Below, in pieces: positions 53,401 through 64,000 of a stretch of DNA of 64,000 nt (position 1 is the stretch's first letter; each line of letters opens with the position of its first letter). Location of the stretch: positions 1,178,001 to 1,242,000 of the forward strand of contig BLLK01000047.1 of NCBI GenBank assembly GCA_021927905.1, written 5' to 3'. The notes beneath the pieces are model-generated. The model had not been told where the DNA came from, did no database searches, and worked only from the letters and a program-made list of their open reading frames with translations. Source of the DNA: Chaetoceros tenuissimus (lineage: Eukaryota > Bacillariophyta > Thalassiosirophyceae > Chaetocerotales > Chaetocerotaceae). Both the position numbers and the translations under genes were made by a program.

Positions 53401-55388
53401 AGTTCAAAAGTTCATGAAGATCTTTCTATTAATGACCTGAACACTTCAACCATTTCTTTTTCCCAAGAGATAACCTTTTTCTCCTCAGAGCATCAGAGTT
53501 TTTCTAAAGACCCGAGCACTTCAACCATTTATTTTTCCCAAGATAGAACCCTTCCAGGGAAGGAGAACGAATGGAATTCTCTGAAAAAGAGATAGAAAAG
53601 GTCTCCCTGACGTCATCTTTGGACTCCAATGCTAGCTTGTCATTGGATTCTTATGAATATGCCATCTGGTCCAACTGTTTTGTCCATCCAACTTTTCCGA
53701 AGTTCTTATTATGTTGAAAGAGATGCTGACATGTACTGTAGAAATGGTTTTGACAGTGAAGGATCCCATCAACAATCAGACTGTATTACTTGTCCACAGT
53801 GGTGGAAGGCACAAACCTGGCGGAAAGATTGTAGGAATGTCACGTAATGGTTTGTCCTACATTTCATAGAGACGCAGTTTGGCCATCACAGATGAATCCA
53901 TCGAAATAGCTTTGGGAATATCTATAATACATTGAAAAAAGACGTCTTTAACAGAGCGCTTTACAATTAACCTGGAAAACCAAGATTTACAAAATCTCAT
54001 GTCATTGGATCAAGTGAAAGAAAGATATTAACAGCACGACTCTGGAATTAGATTTCAACCTCAAGGTGTTGGCGCCGACATCCCATTCAAGCAGAAGCGA
54101 CCGAGTAAATGGTACTGATAAGTTCAAATAACTGGGTGTTGTCACTTGCTACGTAGATGGATCAATAATTTTCATCCGAGTGCTTTGAAAAGAAAGTCTC
54201 TCACTTCATTAGATACCAGACACAGTGGATTTACGCAGCCCAGCAAGATTCATTCGTCATAAACGATATTATAAAATCCATGCTATTAGACGATCTGAAA
54301 TTTTCTGTTGACTCGGATCCTCTGCTAAATCAATAATTATGAATTGCGATATATTGCACCGATACCGTTCATGATGGTGCTGTCAAAGCCAATTGTGCTG
54401 ACAGTTTTGGGCTCTGTCCAATCTAAAAAAGATACTGTGAGAGTTGTTAAATTGCTCCAACAAGTTTATATATGTTCTTCATTCTTTCATAGCTGTGTGA
54501 GGTTGAGGAACCGTATCCTTTCATGGATGCTTGAGTTCTCCCCGTAGCTTACATATTTTCAATACTATTTCCTTGGTTGTCAGGCTTCTTTGTCAATAAG
54601 CAAGTACTGATTCATTTATTTCTGTATGTGCTTTGACTGGTGAAAATCCAGTAGCCAAACATTACTATTAATAATAATATATGTTTTACTCTTTTCTATT
54701 TTGGCAACATTAGTTCGTTATCATGAAATGTACAATCATGTTACATTCTATTGTGATCTTGTTGTAATATAGCTCTGTGTTTATTTACTTCCCCCTTCTT
54801 CATCTATGTCTGGTCGCGATATTTTCGTTAGACAGATTCTATTAACATTGCGATATTTTCGTCCGTGGATTCTCTTAGTAGAAATGCATTCCAATATAGT
54901 TGTTCACGGCTTTTGCAACCACTTTCTGAAGAAAGTAGTACTTCAGCATCTTTAAAACAATCTCATTACATAGCATTGGTTGAAACAATCCAAGTCATTC
55001 TCTATCTGCTTGAGTATTGTATTTGTGCATTACTTTGACATTCATGACAACTATTCATACAGTTCATACAAGAGCCCACACTCCAACAATTTCTCCTAGC
55101 AGGTAGGCGCAGTTGGATTGATAATCCTGAACAAGGTGTAATACCAATCCATTCGCCTCCTGACTAGACTTCTTACCAAAAGGGACAGACTAGACAAAAT
55201 GATACAGGGTGGAACTCGACTCTTCTTGGCTTCTTCCAGAGAGACATCATTCTTTATCAACATAGATTGTAGGGAGGAAGTAAAAGACTTTTGCACAAAA
55301 CTACCACTAGAGAAGAATTCAAGGAACTGGGAACCTGGCATATTCTATAAAATAGAACTGGACACATGATGTACACTTTCAAATACAT
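53400..55388. repeat. Dispersed module M1, copy c, split by another repeat
   Basis: Bases 53400-54100 match 6590-7290, and 54755-55350 match 7300-7790 plus the kinase tail. The part between them (54106-54754) has a different origin. It contains 'ttgcaccgataccgttcatgatggtgctg', which matches 21735-21770 and 59685-59720, so a piece of the other segment entered or recombined into M1 here. Confidence 0.7.
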
Positions 55389-58300
55389 TTATTTTACCTC
55401 AAAAACCTTTTTCCAATCGATATGTTTGCATATTTTTATTGCATTCGACTCATTTGTGAAAGTCAAGGGGTGCTTTCGACTTTGACAAAACTTATGGAAA
55501 CATGGAACATTCGATCCATCCGGTAGCTTTACATTTGCAGAGCGCTGAAAGGGTAGCTTACTTTGTCCAAGTTTGGTGACAGTTATGTTTCTTTCGTCCA
55601 CTATCCATTTCAGTAACATTTCACTGTTGCACCCACGCTTTCCACCTTTTGTCAGATCATCTGGCAGTAGTTTCATGCAACCCTTGACATCTTTCTTCGA
55701 TAGTTCTGAATAATAATTTCCAAATACGTCTGCAGTGTCACGTCGCGAAACTAGGATATGGTCATTTATTTCACTTGGTTGTAGAGGAGGATCCCTTGCA
55801 TCACATGCAGGGATGAAAATGTCTCCACCTTTAGCTATAAGGTTGCGTATGTCAAACTCTTTCAACCAGAGAGAGTCGTCACGAAGGAGCATGACATAAT
55901 CGTATTTAAAACCTTCTTCCTTTTCCCAATTGGTGGCAGTCTTCCACAAACTCTGTATAGCGAGATGCAACCTCAAAAGATTCCTATTTGCATTTGCAGT
56001 CCTTTGCGATATAGCAGCGTTTCTATTGTCAATGATAGGAAATCTTGAGTCTGGATCTTCGTCTGGGTGTTCTTCTAGGGCTCTTTCTCTTCTAGCGATA
56101 AGCATTGGCTCAGAATCTATATCAATAGATTCCTGCAAATACACGGCACCTACAGACGAGGCCAGACTGGCAATTTTGGTTCGTATATATTCCTCTATGT
56201 CAACAAAATCTTTGACAGAAGAAGAAGGTAGTGTGGGATCTGGCTGAAGGCGGTCTGTGTATCCTGAGTCTGACCTGTAAGCTTTCATTCGAGCGGTGCT
56301 TAGTGACACATAATAGTCAACGGATGCTCTTTTTTTCATAGGTTTTATCAAATTTTTCAGAGCAGAATCAAAAATGAACCTATTCAAAGTACCCGCTACA
56401 ATCACAGCAACTCTCGGCTTTGTTGACGTTGTGGTGGTCGTTGGTGGAGTCTCGTTGTCCTTGATCATTTCCTCATCAATATGTGTGTTGGAACTTGCTA
56501 CACATCGAGAAAAGCTCCTATAGTACCAATGGCAGCCTCTCTTTGCAATGTGTAACATAGGTCTTTGCTTTTCATTAATATATATGCGGTCGCGATATTC
56601 TTGACCAGAAACTTGCATATGAGGAGAAAGCCTCAACCCTGAGCTTGCTAGTACATGTGGAAATGAAATCTGATCTCGGTCAGAGAAACAGTGTATTTCA
56701 CTGAGCCATGAACACCCAAAATCTCCATTAAATTTGCGGCAGGTTGAATTACGCATATCATAAACGATGAAGGCAGTATCAACAAGTGGATGCTGATTGT
56801 AAAATAACTGACTCGACTGTAGTGCTTCATTACTATGCATTTCCTCGTAGTGTTGACACTGGAGTCGTAGAGTTTCGAGATCATCAGATACAGTAGGTCT
56901 CTTCTCAGCAGCAGCAATAATAGCATCGCAATGCGCTTTAAAACTGACTGTCGAGGAGTCTCCAACAGAAGCTTTATCAGGAGGCAATCCCATGTAGCTC
57001 GAGCAAACACCATAGCGACCAACGGGAAGTGTAGTAAGTAATCGCTTGGTAAACCACGGGGCGAAGGCATATTACCATGATTCGATTGAAGAAGTTTAGC
57101 ATCCTGCCAAATCACTCTATCAGCCCAAGGGAAGAGTAGACCAGGATTCAGCTTCAAGATTTTTGTATTCCGACGGTTGTTCTTGTATGGCATTCTAGAT
57201 GGGTCAATCACAACGAGCCGCTGAGAACCATCTGCTGATAGAAGGTCTCCCGTATGATCAACATCAGTCACAAATTGGAAAAAGCAAGTTCCATAACGTC
57301 GAACCACTTTGATACTATGGTCACCAAGAAAATTTGATGATCGCATCCATTGCTCATATTTGCTTCCAAGAGCAGCTCCATAGACTACTAATTCTTTGCA
57401 CTTCTTTGCAAACTTCTTTGCAATATCTTCTTGCAATTCTCTCAAATATTCTGCATTGTCTCCGCAAAGCCCACAAGTGCGCTTATAGGAAGCAGAACTG
57501 AAAATAGAGCGATGTGGATCCTTCATACATAAGGCAGTGCGGATAGAAATCCGCACGATGCGACGGACAGACGACAAAAATTTTGCCGAGATATTTGACA
57601 AAATAGGAAATCGGCAGGAATCATAAGATTCATCTATTAATGAATCATTTTACAACATAGAAGCTGAATAGAAAGCTAGTATCGTTCAACTAGACCATAG
57701 GTATAGATATTACTAATATTTAGGTAAAAATTTTGTCTTCAATGTCTCAATATAGTAGTATTAGTACCAATGATAAAATTCCAATGACGCCCGGTCATAC
57801 CATATGTTTCCAAAAATTGGTGATGATGCAAACTGAAATTTTTTATTTTTGAGCACCTCATTCGAAAGCTCTCGACGAGAGGGAGCCAAATCTGCCATAA
57901 AACAAAAATCGACCAAAATAGCTATCGTGCGGATTTCTATCCGCACTGCCTTACATGTGCCATCTAATATCCAGGGAACATTCTTCTCTGGTAAATGGCA
58001 TTGTATTCTCGGTTCCAATCCTACTGCTTGTCTCAAGAGCTTTGGTGTTGGTTTAGATACATTTCGAGACACTATGCTTTTCATATCATCCTCCTTACTC
58101 TCCGTATGATTGCTACTACTAGAAGAAGATGTATAGATCCGTTGCTGTTGAAGCAAGTCGAAATGAGCTTCTAAAAATACTTGCTGTAGCTGATTGTTAA
58201 TCGACATATTGTCCTTGTCTGGAGCTTTGATAATGTTTGCACTGACAATTAGGTCTAAGGCGATAGAAATGTTGAGAATGATTGTTATTAACAAAAGGAG

Positions 58301-58402
58301 CAACATTCCCAATAGAATCAGTTCAATTCTCTTCATATTTCGCTTCTTCATCTTTCGCATCTTCATGTTATAGTTTGGAATGAATAGATGCATTGTTGTC
58401 AT
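55389..58402 (-). pseudogene. Family A, copy broken by a MITE and a frameshift
   Basis: All parts of the 848-aa family A protein are present, from the membrane anchor (58370-58270) to the last codons at 55389. The CDS is cut at 57531-57952 by a 422-bp insertion. In addition, seven bases are missing near 57025 ('caacgggaagtg' here against 'caacggtacgatcgaagtg' in the intact copy), which shifts the frame. The C-terminal 534-codon frame remains open, so decay is recent. Confidence 0.88.
57531..57952. mobile_element. 422-bp MITE with 26-bp inverted ends and 4-bp target duplication
   Basis: The left end 'aaggcagtgcggatagaaat' plus 'ccgcac' is repeated in reverse at the right end (gtgcggatttctatccgcac, then 'tgcctt'), a perfect inverted repeat of 26 bases. 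Each end is itself a near-palindrome (gtgcggat/atccgcac). Flanking 'acat' stands at 57527-57530 and 57953-57956. The uninterrupted family A copies at 25745 and 63663 have a single 'acat', so they act as the empty site. There is no transposase ORF. The superfamily is not clear. Confidence 0.93.
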
Positions 58403-58680
58403 AGAGTACGTAGAAGAATAAGTATGAAATTCTGCTTGAGGGAGAAGTTATGATTTGGCAATTACTTGTATTATTTTTTACTATTGGAAAAAGTCAAGAT
58501 TTTGAAATATACGAATATTTACGTGTTTTTGGATGGAGCAAACGATATCTTGGGTAGGAGGTGTTTTCTAGGACCTTTAGAGGAGAGAGAGGAAAAGAAT
58601 CTTTGAGATCTTTCGAAAATGACCCGAGGGCCCTTTACAAGGCAAGAATCCGAAATTATACACAACATCCTTTCTTTAGG
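58403..58680. other. Family A upstream flank and repeat debris
   Basis: Bases 58403-58560 resemble the candidate promoter flank of family A. Bases 58570-58640 match part of the M1-associated 'cccgagggccctt' sequence. Confidence 0.45.
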
Positions 58681-58806
58681 GCGCCGCAGGCACCACAAAG
58701 TGTTAGAGGTTCACAAAGTGTTAGAGGGCGGTAAAGGAGCGCAGCGACTCGCCCTCTAACACTTTGTGACCACCTCTACCACTTTGTGGCGGTGCGCCGC
58801 AGGCAC
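58681..58806. repeat. Long two-part hairpin flanked by 13-bp direct repeats
   Basis: The inner stem is 20 perfect base pairs (58711-58730 with 58750-58769) around a 19-base loop. The outer stem is 18 pairs with one mismatch (58693-58710 with 58772-58789) and uses the same word, 'ccacaaagtgttagaggt'. The whole is bracketed by 'gcgccgcaggcac' at 58681-58693 and 58794-58806, which could be a target duplication. It may be a foldback element or a small-RNA precursor. Confidence 0.85.
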
Positions 58807-58848
58807 TTAGAGATTATATTTTGCAGTAGCACTGTATTTTGCAGTAAT

Positions 58849-58921
58849 AGCCGAATAGCTTAGTCGGTAGAGCGCATGACTCTGAAATCGTGTGGTTGTG
58901 GGTTCGATCCCCACAAAAAAA
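58849..58921 (+). tRNA. tRNA-like sequence, probably a pseudogene or SINE head
   Basis: The A box (tagcttagtcggtagagc) and B box (ggttcgatccc) are near perfect. The D arm, a 5-bp T arm (gtggg/cccac) and the anticodon stem catga/tcgtg can be drawn. The anticodon loop 'ctctgaaa' has eight bases, one more than normal; it would read CUG (Gln) if the extra A is ignored. The acceptor arm does not pair (agccgaa against aaaaaaa) and no T-run terminator follows. It is therefore not a normal working tRNA. Confidence 0.5.
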
Positions 58922-59182
58922 GAAAGGAAGGGGAAGAAATAATCCGAATTGTACAAAGTTGTATAGATTAGGTAGTATGCCTTTACAAGACTAAAGTTTT
59001 CAAAGAGTTCATGATTCTCTTTAAGGCGTCTCCCTTTCTTGAACCCTTTTTAGAATGACCTACCCCCTTGGACCCTTTCTTTTTCCCAAGAAAGATACAT
59101 AACTTTTTCTTTTCAGAGGCTTTTCTCTTCCCTTTTCTCTCACCTTTCTCTCTTCCGAACAGTTCCCTTTTTCTTTTTCCCC
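58922..59182. other. Non-coding pyrimidine-rich stretch
   Basis: It contains TC-rich words like those of module M1 (ctttttcccaag, ctcttttcagagg) but no gene. Confidence 0.4.
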
Positions 59183-59229
59183 TTGGGGATGGGAATAAGA
59201 GGAGGAGTGGAAGCTTTTTCGGAGACTTG

Positions 59230-59762
59230 TGCGCAAGAGCTTGATGATAGATATCATGAGAACACCATCAAGCTCCATCGCTCTCGTCAACACTCAGCAC
59301 GCCTTCAATGTGAAGTGTATGCAAACTTCCGAGGTGAAGGTGCAACATGGACCCTTTATGACTGTCTCGTTTCCAGTTTGGTGGCATCGAAAGCACTCAT
59401 CAGGATGTATTCATGAGCTTTCCAAAAGATCTTGGTCCATCCATTGTTGCCAAAGACGTTGATACTTTACGTTGGAGATACTATGGCACTGACACCATTA
59501 CAGGTCGTGATGGTGTGATTCCAGTGAAAACCATCATTGATCTAAGTGTGTTCCTACCAAGGAAGAGTAGAGAATGACTGGTGATCCGCACCGTCGTCTA
59601 TGGCTGTTTCAAGTAGATTCCTCCACACTTCATCTCCTGCTCCTTCTCCTAATTTAGAAAAAACTCTTTTGAGTGAAGTTACAGAATGCACCGATACCGT
59701 CTATGATGGTGCTGTCAAAGCCAATTGTTTTGACAGGAGTTGTGGGGTCTGTCCAATCTAAA
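59230..59762 (+). pseudogene. Frameshifted remnant of an unrecognised gene
   Basis: One frame reads SSSIALVNTQHAFNVKCMQT and then VQHGPFMTVSFPV. A neighbouring frame continues GGIESTHQDVFMSFPKDLG, VAKDVDTLRWRYYGTDTITG and GVIPVKTIIDLSVFL before a stop. A further piece (59655-59762) gives EVTECTDTVYDGAVK and a Cys-rich end, perhaps the last exon. The smooth hand-over between frames suggests one indel in a once intact gene. I do not recognise the family. The last part also occurs at 21547-21832. Confidence 0.5.
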
Positions 59763-60361
59763 ACCGTCTTGTTAGAGTTGTTAAGACACATAATCCGTGA
59801 CTTTATGTTTGCATTTTTAAGTGCATCTTTTCAACAAGTTTACATGTTATTTTCTGCATTCTTTCATAGCTGTGTGAGGTTGAGGAACCGTATGTATCCT
59901 TCCCATACGTAGATGCTTGAGTTCTCCCGCAGTTTTACATATTTTGAATACTATTTCCTTGCTTGTCAAATATCTTTGTCTGTACCATAAGAAATTAGTG
60001 ATTCATGTCTTTCTTTCTGATGAAAGTCCAGTAGCCAAAAACAATATATCTTTTATACTCTAACTTGAACTTTCTCTCTGTACAATCATGTTCATGTGAT
60101 AGGTATGATGTATTCTATTGAAAACGTATTTTTCAAAATTAAAATTGACATCAAGAATGAGCATAAAAAACTGCCATAGTTCTCATTTTTTCACAATCTG
60201 GTTGTGCTGAGCAGGCACTTTTTTCGTTCCTTTTTTCAACTCCTCACATGGACTGATGTCAAACCCAACGCTACACACACCTTCTTAGAAAAGCAGTGTT
60301 TCATAGACATAACCACAAACATCTTACATTCGCACTTTTCTATTTTCCTCATTCAAGCAAG

Positions 60362-61018
60362 ATGGGGGTTGGCTTTCATGACGATGTAGATCTTATTCCA
60401 GATAAGCGGACAGTCAGTTCGAGGATTGACTCTGAATCCAAAGATAGCTCTCGTAGAGCGAAGATGTTGCAGCAAAGATGTATGGATAGTGTGGCTAAAA
60501 TGAGAGAGACTTTCAAGAACAGCAGACCAATATTACAACATCGTATCAGTCAGCTCGAAATTGGTGAGACTTTGGGTCGTGGAGGTTTCGGAGAAGTGCA
60601 TTCACTTAGATCGATATCTTCTGAAGATGGTGAACACGAAACTTTTACGTCAATGGCATTGAAACAAATCAGAGGCAGCCTTTACGGTGCTCAAAGATTA
60701 CAAGCTCAAGCAGACTTGGCCAAAGAAGCAGAGTTTTTAAGAGCTCTCTCGACACATCCCAATATTATTACTCTTCATTCGACTGGAATTATTGGAAGTC
60801 CAGACTTCTTTCTTGTGATGGATAAACTTGAAAAGACTTTTGAGGATATGATCTATAAAGAATGGAAGCCTCTATATGAGCAGCGAGATGTCAATATTAG
60901 CGAGATGAAGCTATCGAAGCGTGAAATTAAGAAAGAGAACACGAGAAACCTCATGATTTCACAAATTAAACTCTTGATTGAAGTTTGCTCATTCTTTATC
61001 AACATAGATTGTAGGTAG
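60362..61018 (+). pseudogene. Truncated protein kinase, N-lobe only (218 aa), copy 2
   Basis: It is almost identical to the piece at 22434-23090 (for example ISEMKLSKRE here against ISEIKLSKRE there), with the same early end in the SFFINIDCR repeat-derived tail. The frame is open 22 codons upstream of the shared ATG, to 60296. Because both copies share the same break, the truncation came before the duplication. It has no catalytic loop. Confidence 0.8.
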
Positions 61019-61524
61019 GAAGTAAAAGACTTTTGCACAAAACTACTACTAGAGAAGAATTCCAGGGACTAGCAGGCCTGGAATTTTCTATCAAAATAAA
61101 ACTGGACAGAGGATTACCATCTCTTCCCGGTTTCATCTATTCACACCTCCAAACAAGATCAAAGACGTTGCAACCGAAACAAAAACAGCTTGACTCTTAC
61201 TACTTAGATCAGCTAGAGTAGTAACCATGCACGTTCCGATTGATGTATTCTCCCAACAATGATATTCTCGATCCGGTCAGAAGAACTTAATCTTCATAGC
61301 AAGTACAAAATCCTCTTCTTTACTAGTCTAGGAGGCTACCGAAAAGGAACGGGACACTAGTTCTCTTCTCGAGGAGGTTCTAATAATAACTGGAGAAGTT
61401 TATCTACCAACGACTTTCATGACTCTTATTGGCTATCGATAATAAACCTTACAGTACGTACTACTACATAGTCTATATAGATTGTGAATTGAAGCAGCAC
61501 AAACATTTAAACTTTCAAATACAT

Positions 61525-64000
61525 TTACTTTATTTCAAAGACCTTTTTCCAATCGATTTGTTTGCATATTTTTATTGCATTCGACTCATTTGTGAAAGTC
61601 AAGGGGTGCTTTCGACTTTGACAAAACTTATGGAAACATGGAACATTCGATCCATCCGGTAGCTTTACATTTGCAGAGCGCTGAAAGGGTATCTTACTTT
61701 GTCCAAGTTTGGTGACAGTTATGTTTCTTTCGTCCACTATCCATTTCAGTAACATTTCACTATTGCACCCACGCTTTCCACCTTTTGTCAGATCATCTGG
61801 CAGTAGTTTCATGCAACCCTTGACATCTCTCTTCGATAGTTCTGAATAATAATTTCCAAATACGTCTGCAGTGTCACGTCGCGAAACTAGGATATGGTCA
61901 TTTATTTCACTTGGTTGTAGAGGAGGATCCCTTGCATCACATGCAGGGATGAAAATGTCTCCACCTTTAGATAGAAGATTGCGTATGTCAAACTCTTTCA
62001 ACCAGAGAGAGTCGTCACGAAGGAACATGACATAATCGTATTTAAAACCTTCTTCCTTTTCCCAATTGGTGGCAGTCTTCCACAAACTCTGTATAGCGAG
62101 ATGCAACCTCAAAAGATTCCTATTTGCATTTGCAGTCCTTTGCGATATAGCAGCGTTTCTATTGTCAATGATAGGAAATCTTGAGTCTGGATCTTCGTCT
62201 GGGTGTTCTTGTAGGGCTCTTTCTCTTCTAGCGATAAGCATTGGCTCAGAATCTATATCAATAGATTCCTGCAAATACACGGCACCTACAGACGAGGCCA
62301 GACTGGCAATTTTGGTTCGTATATATTCCTCTATGTCAACAAAATCTTCGACAGTAGAAGAAGGTAGTGTGGGATCTGGCTGAAGGCGGTCTGTGTATCC
62401 TGAGTCTGATCTGTAAGCTTTCATTCGAGCGGTGCTTAGTGACACATAATAGTCAACGGATGCTCTTTTTTTCATAGGTTTTATCAAATTTTTCAGAGCA
62501 GAATCAAAAATGAACCTATTCAAAGTACCCGCTACAATCACAGCAACTCTCGGCTTTGTTGACGTTGTGGTGGTCGTTGGTGGAGTCTCGTTGTCCTTGA
62601 TCATTTCCTCATCAATATGCGTGTTGGAACTTGCTACACATCGAGAAAAGCTCCTATAGTACCAATGGCAGCCTCTCTTTGCAATGTGTAACATAGGTCT
62701 TTGCTTTTCATTAATATATATGCGGTCGCGATATTCTTGACCAGAAACTTGCATATGAGGAGAAAGCCTCAACCCTGAGCTTGCTAGTACATGTGGAAAT
62801 GAAATCTGATCTCGGTCGGAGAAACAGTGTATTTCACTGAGCCATGAACACCCAAAATCTCCATTAAATTTGCGGCAGGTTGAATTACGCATATCATAAA
62901 CGATGAAGGCAGTATCAACAAGTGGATGCTGATTGTAAAATAACTGACTCGACTGTAGTGCTTCATTACTATGCAATCCCTCGTAGTGTTGACACTGGAG
63001 TCGTAGAGTTTCGAGATCATCAGATACAGTAGGTCTCTTCTCAGCAGAAGCAATAATAGCATCGCAATGAGCTTTAAAACTGACTGTCGAGGAGTCTCCA
63101 ACAGAAGCTTTATCAGGAGGCAATCCCATGTAGCTCGAGCAAACACCATAGCGACCAACGGTACGATTGAAGTGTAGTAAGTAATCGCTTGGTAAACCAC
63201 GGGGCGAAGGCATATTGCCATGATTCGATTGAAGAAGTTTAGCATCCTGCCAAATCACTCTATCAGCCCAAGGGAAGAGTAGACCAGGATTAAGCTTCAA
63301 GATTTTTGTATTCCGACGGTTGTTCTTGTATGGCATTCTAGATGGGTCAATCACAATGAGCCGCTGGGAACCATCTGCTGATAGAAGGTCTCCCGTATGA
63401 TCAACATCAGTCACAAATTGGAAAAAGCAAGTTCCATGACGTCGAACCACTTTGATACTATGGTCACCAAGAAAATTTGATGATCGCATCCATTGCTCAT
63501 ATTTGCTTCCAAGAGCAGCTCCGTAAACTACTAATTCTTTGCACTTGCTTGCAAACTTCTTTGCAATATCTTCTTGCAATTCTCTCAAATATTCTGCACC
63601 ATTTCCGCAAAGCCCACAAGTGCGCTTATAGGAAGCAGAACTGAAAATAGAGCGATGTGGATCCTTCATACATGTACCATCTAATATCCACGGAACGTTC
63701 TTCTCTGGTGAATGGCATTGTATTTTCGGTGCCAATCCTACTGCTTGTCTCAAGAGCTTTGGTGTTGGTTTAGATACATTTCGAGACACCATGCTTTTCA
63801 TATCATGCTCCTTACTCTCTGTATGATTGCTACTGGAAGAAGAGTAATCATACAAACGTTGCTTTTGAAGTAAGTCGAAATGAGCTCTAGAAAATGCTTG
63901 CTGTCGCTGATTGTTAATCGACATATTGTCCTTGTCTGGAGCTTTGATAATGTTGGTACTGACAATCTTTAAGTCTAAGGCGATAGAAATGTTGAGAATA
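61525..64000 (-). CDS. Family A: two-domain type II transferase-like protein, second intact copy, 5' end outside window
   Basis: The frame is open from the last base of the window to the stop at 61525. It starts within the membrane anchor (ILNISIALDLKIVSTNII), so only the first 20-odd codons are missing. It has the same two domains as the copy at 23610-26156. Small differences include PKLLRQAVGLAPKIQC near the start of the lumenal part and NLLSKGGDIF instead of NLIAKGGDIF near the acidic motif. RDQISFPHVLA and FLRDDSLWLKEF are kept. Both full copies being open suggests selection, or very recent duplication. Confidence 0.78.
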   Translation of the reverse strand, partial: ILNISIALDLKIVSTNIIKAPDKDNMSINNQRQQAFSRAHFDLLQKQRLYDYSSSSSNHTESKEHDMKSMVSRNVSKPTPKLLRQAVGLAPKIQCHSPEKNVPWILDGTCMKDPHRSIFSSASYKRTCGLCGNGAEYLRELQEDIAKKFASKCKELVVYGAALGSKYEQWMRSSNFLGDHSIKVVRRHGTCFFQFVTDVDHTGDLLSADGSQRLIVIDPSRMPYKNNRRNTKILKLNPGLLFPWADRVIWQDAKLLQSNHGNMPSPRGLPSDYLLHFNRTVGRYGVCSSYMGLPPDKASVGDSSTVSFKAHCDAIIASAEKRPTVSDDLETLRLQCQHYEGLHSNEALQSSQLFYNQHPLVDTAFIVYDMRNSTCRKFNGDFGCSWLSEIHCFSDRDQISFPHVLASSGLRLSPHMQVSGQEYRDRIYINEKQRPMLHIAKRGCHWYYRSFSRCVASSNTHIDEEMIKDNETPPTTTTTSTKPRVAVIVAGTLNRFIFDSALKNLIKPMKKRASVDYYVSLSTARMKAYRSDSGYTDRLQPDPTLPSSTVEDFVDIEEYIRTKIASLASSVGAVYLQESIDIDSEPMLIARRERALQEHPDEDPDSRFPIIDNRNAAISQRTANANRNLLRLHLAIQSLWKTATNWEKEEGFKYDYVMFLRDDSLWLKEFDIRNLLSKGGDIFIPACDARDPPLQPSEINDHILVSRRDTADVFGNYYSELSKRDVKGCMKLLPDDLTKGGKRGCNSEMLLKWIVDERNITVTKLGQSKIPFQRSANVKLPDGSNVPCFHKFCQSRKHPLTFTNESNAIKICKQIDWKKVFEIK

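Larger units (their letters stand above)
59498..64000. repeat. Segmental duplication, copy 2 (kinase piece plus family A gene)
   Basis: This is the partner of 21547-26250 and is cut by the window end. Differences by eye are a few percent at most. Confidence 0.88.

Noticed and set aside
54344-54547. Small ORF with SFFHSCVRLRNR
   Set aside because: It also occurs at 21900 and 59870 as part of the duplicated segment without conserved frame or start, so it is probably untranslated sequence.

Overview
The window looks like nuclear DNA of a diatom or close stramenopile. Genes carry short GT-AG introns (61-87 bp) or none. Most products are type II membrane proteins with an N-terminal signal anchor. 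Two proteins end in a diatom-style module of spaced Trp and Leu-Gly-Tyr/Phe motifs, and the retroelement mix (a Ty1/copia polyprotein in one ORF, tyrosine-recombinase retrotransposons) fits. The species cannot be fixed from sequence alone.

Layout: 1-5.9 kb holds an intact copia-type polyprotein between two partial ORFs. 6-9 kb holds dispersed repeats and a decayed sulfotransferase-like gene. 9439-16685 is a complete, apparently intact tyrosine-recombinase retrotransposon on the minus strand, with gag, RT-RNase H and recombinase ORFs and split direct repeats. 18-26 kb holds a glycosyltransferase-like gene, a methyltransferase remnant, a truncated kinase and a full copy of a long two-domain transferase-like gene ('family A'). 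28.5-36.8 kb is a compact glycosylation block: a GT61 gene with three tandem catalytic units, a nucleotide-sugar transporter and a UDP-xylose synthase. 37078-44052 is a non-coding element with the same split-direct-repeat layout as the coding one and filled with satellite arrays. 44-52 kb holds a protein O-fucosyltransferase-like gene broken by one in-frame stop, an unrecognised gene, a PC-esterase/TBL-type gene and a glycosyltransferase-sulfotransferase fusion. 52-64 kb is a mosaic of repeats, a family A copy split by a 422-bp MITE, a long hairpin, a tRNA-like sequence and a second copy of the kinase/family A segment.

Taken together, nearly every non-transposon gene can be placed in making, moving or modifying glycans: UDP-xylose synthesis, nucleotide-sugar import to the Golgi, GT61 transfer, fucosylation, O-acetylation and sulfation. 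That suggests a secretory-pathway polysaccharide or glycoprotein gene neighbourhood that keeps being duplicated and rearranged by surrounding repeats. Joint function is inferred from neighbourhood only. All homology statements come from motif recognition by eye; no database search was run.
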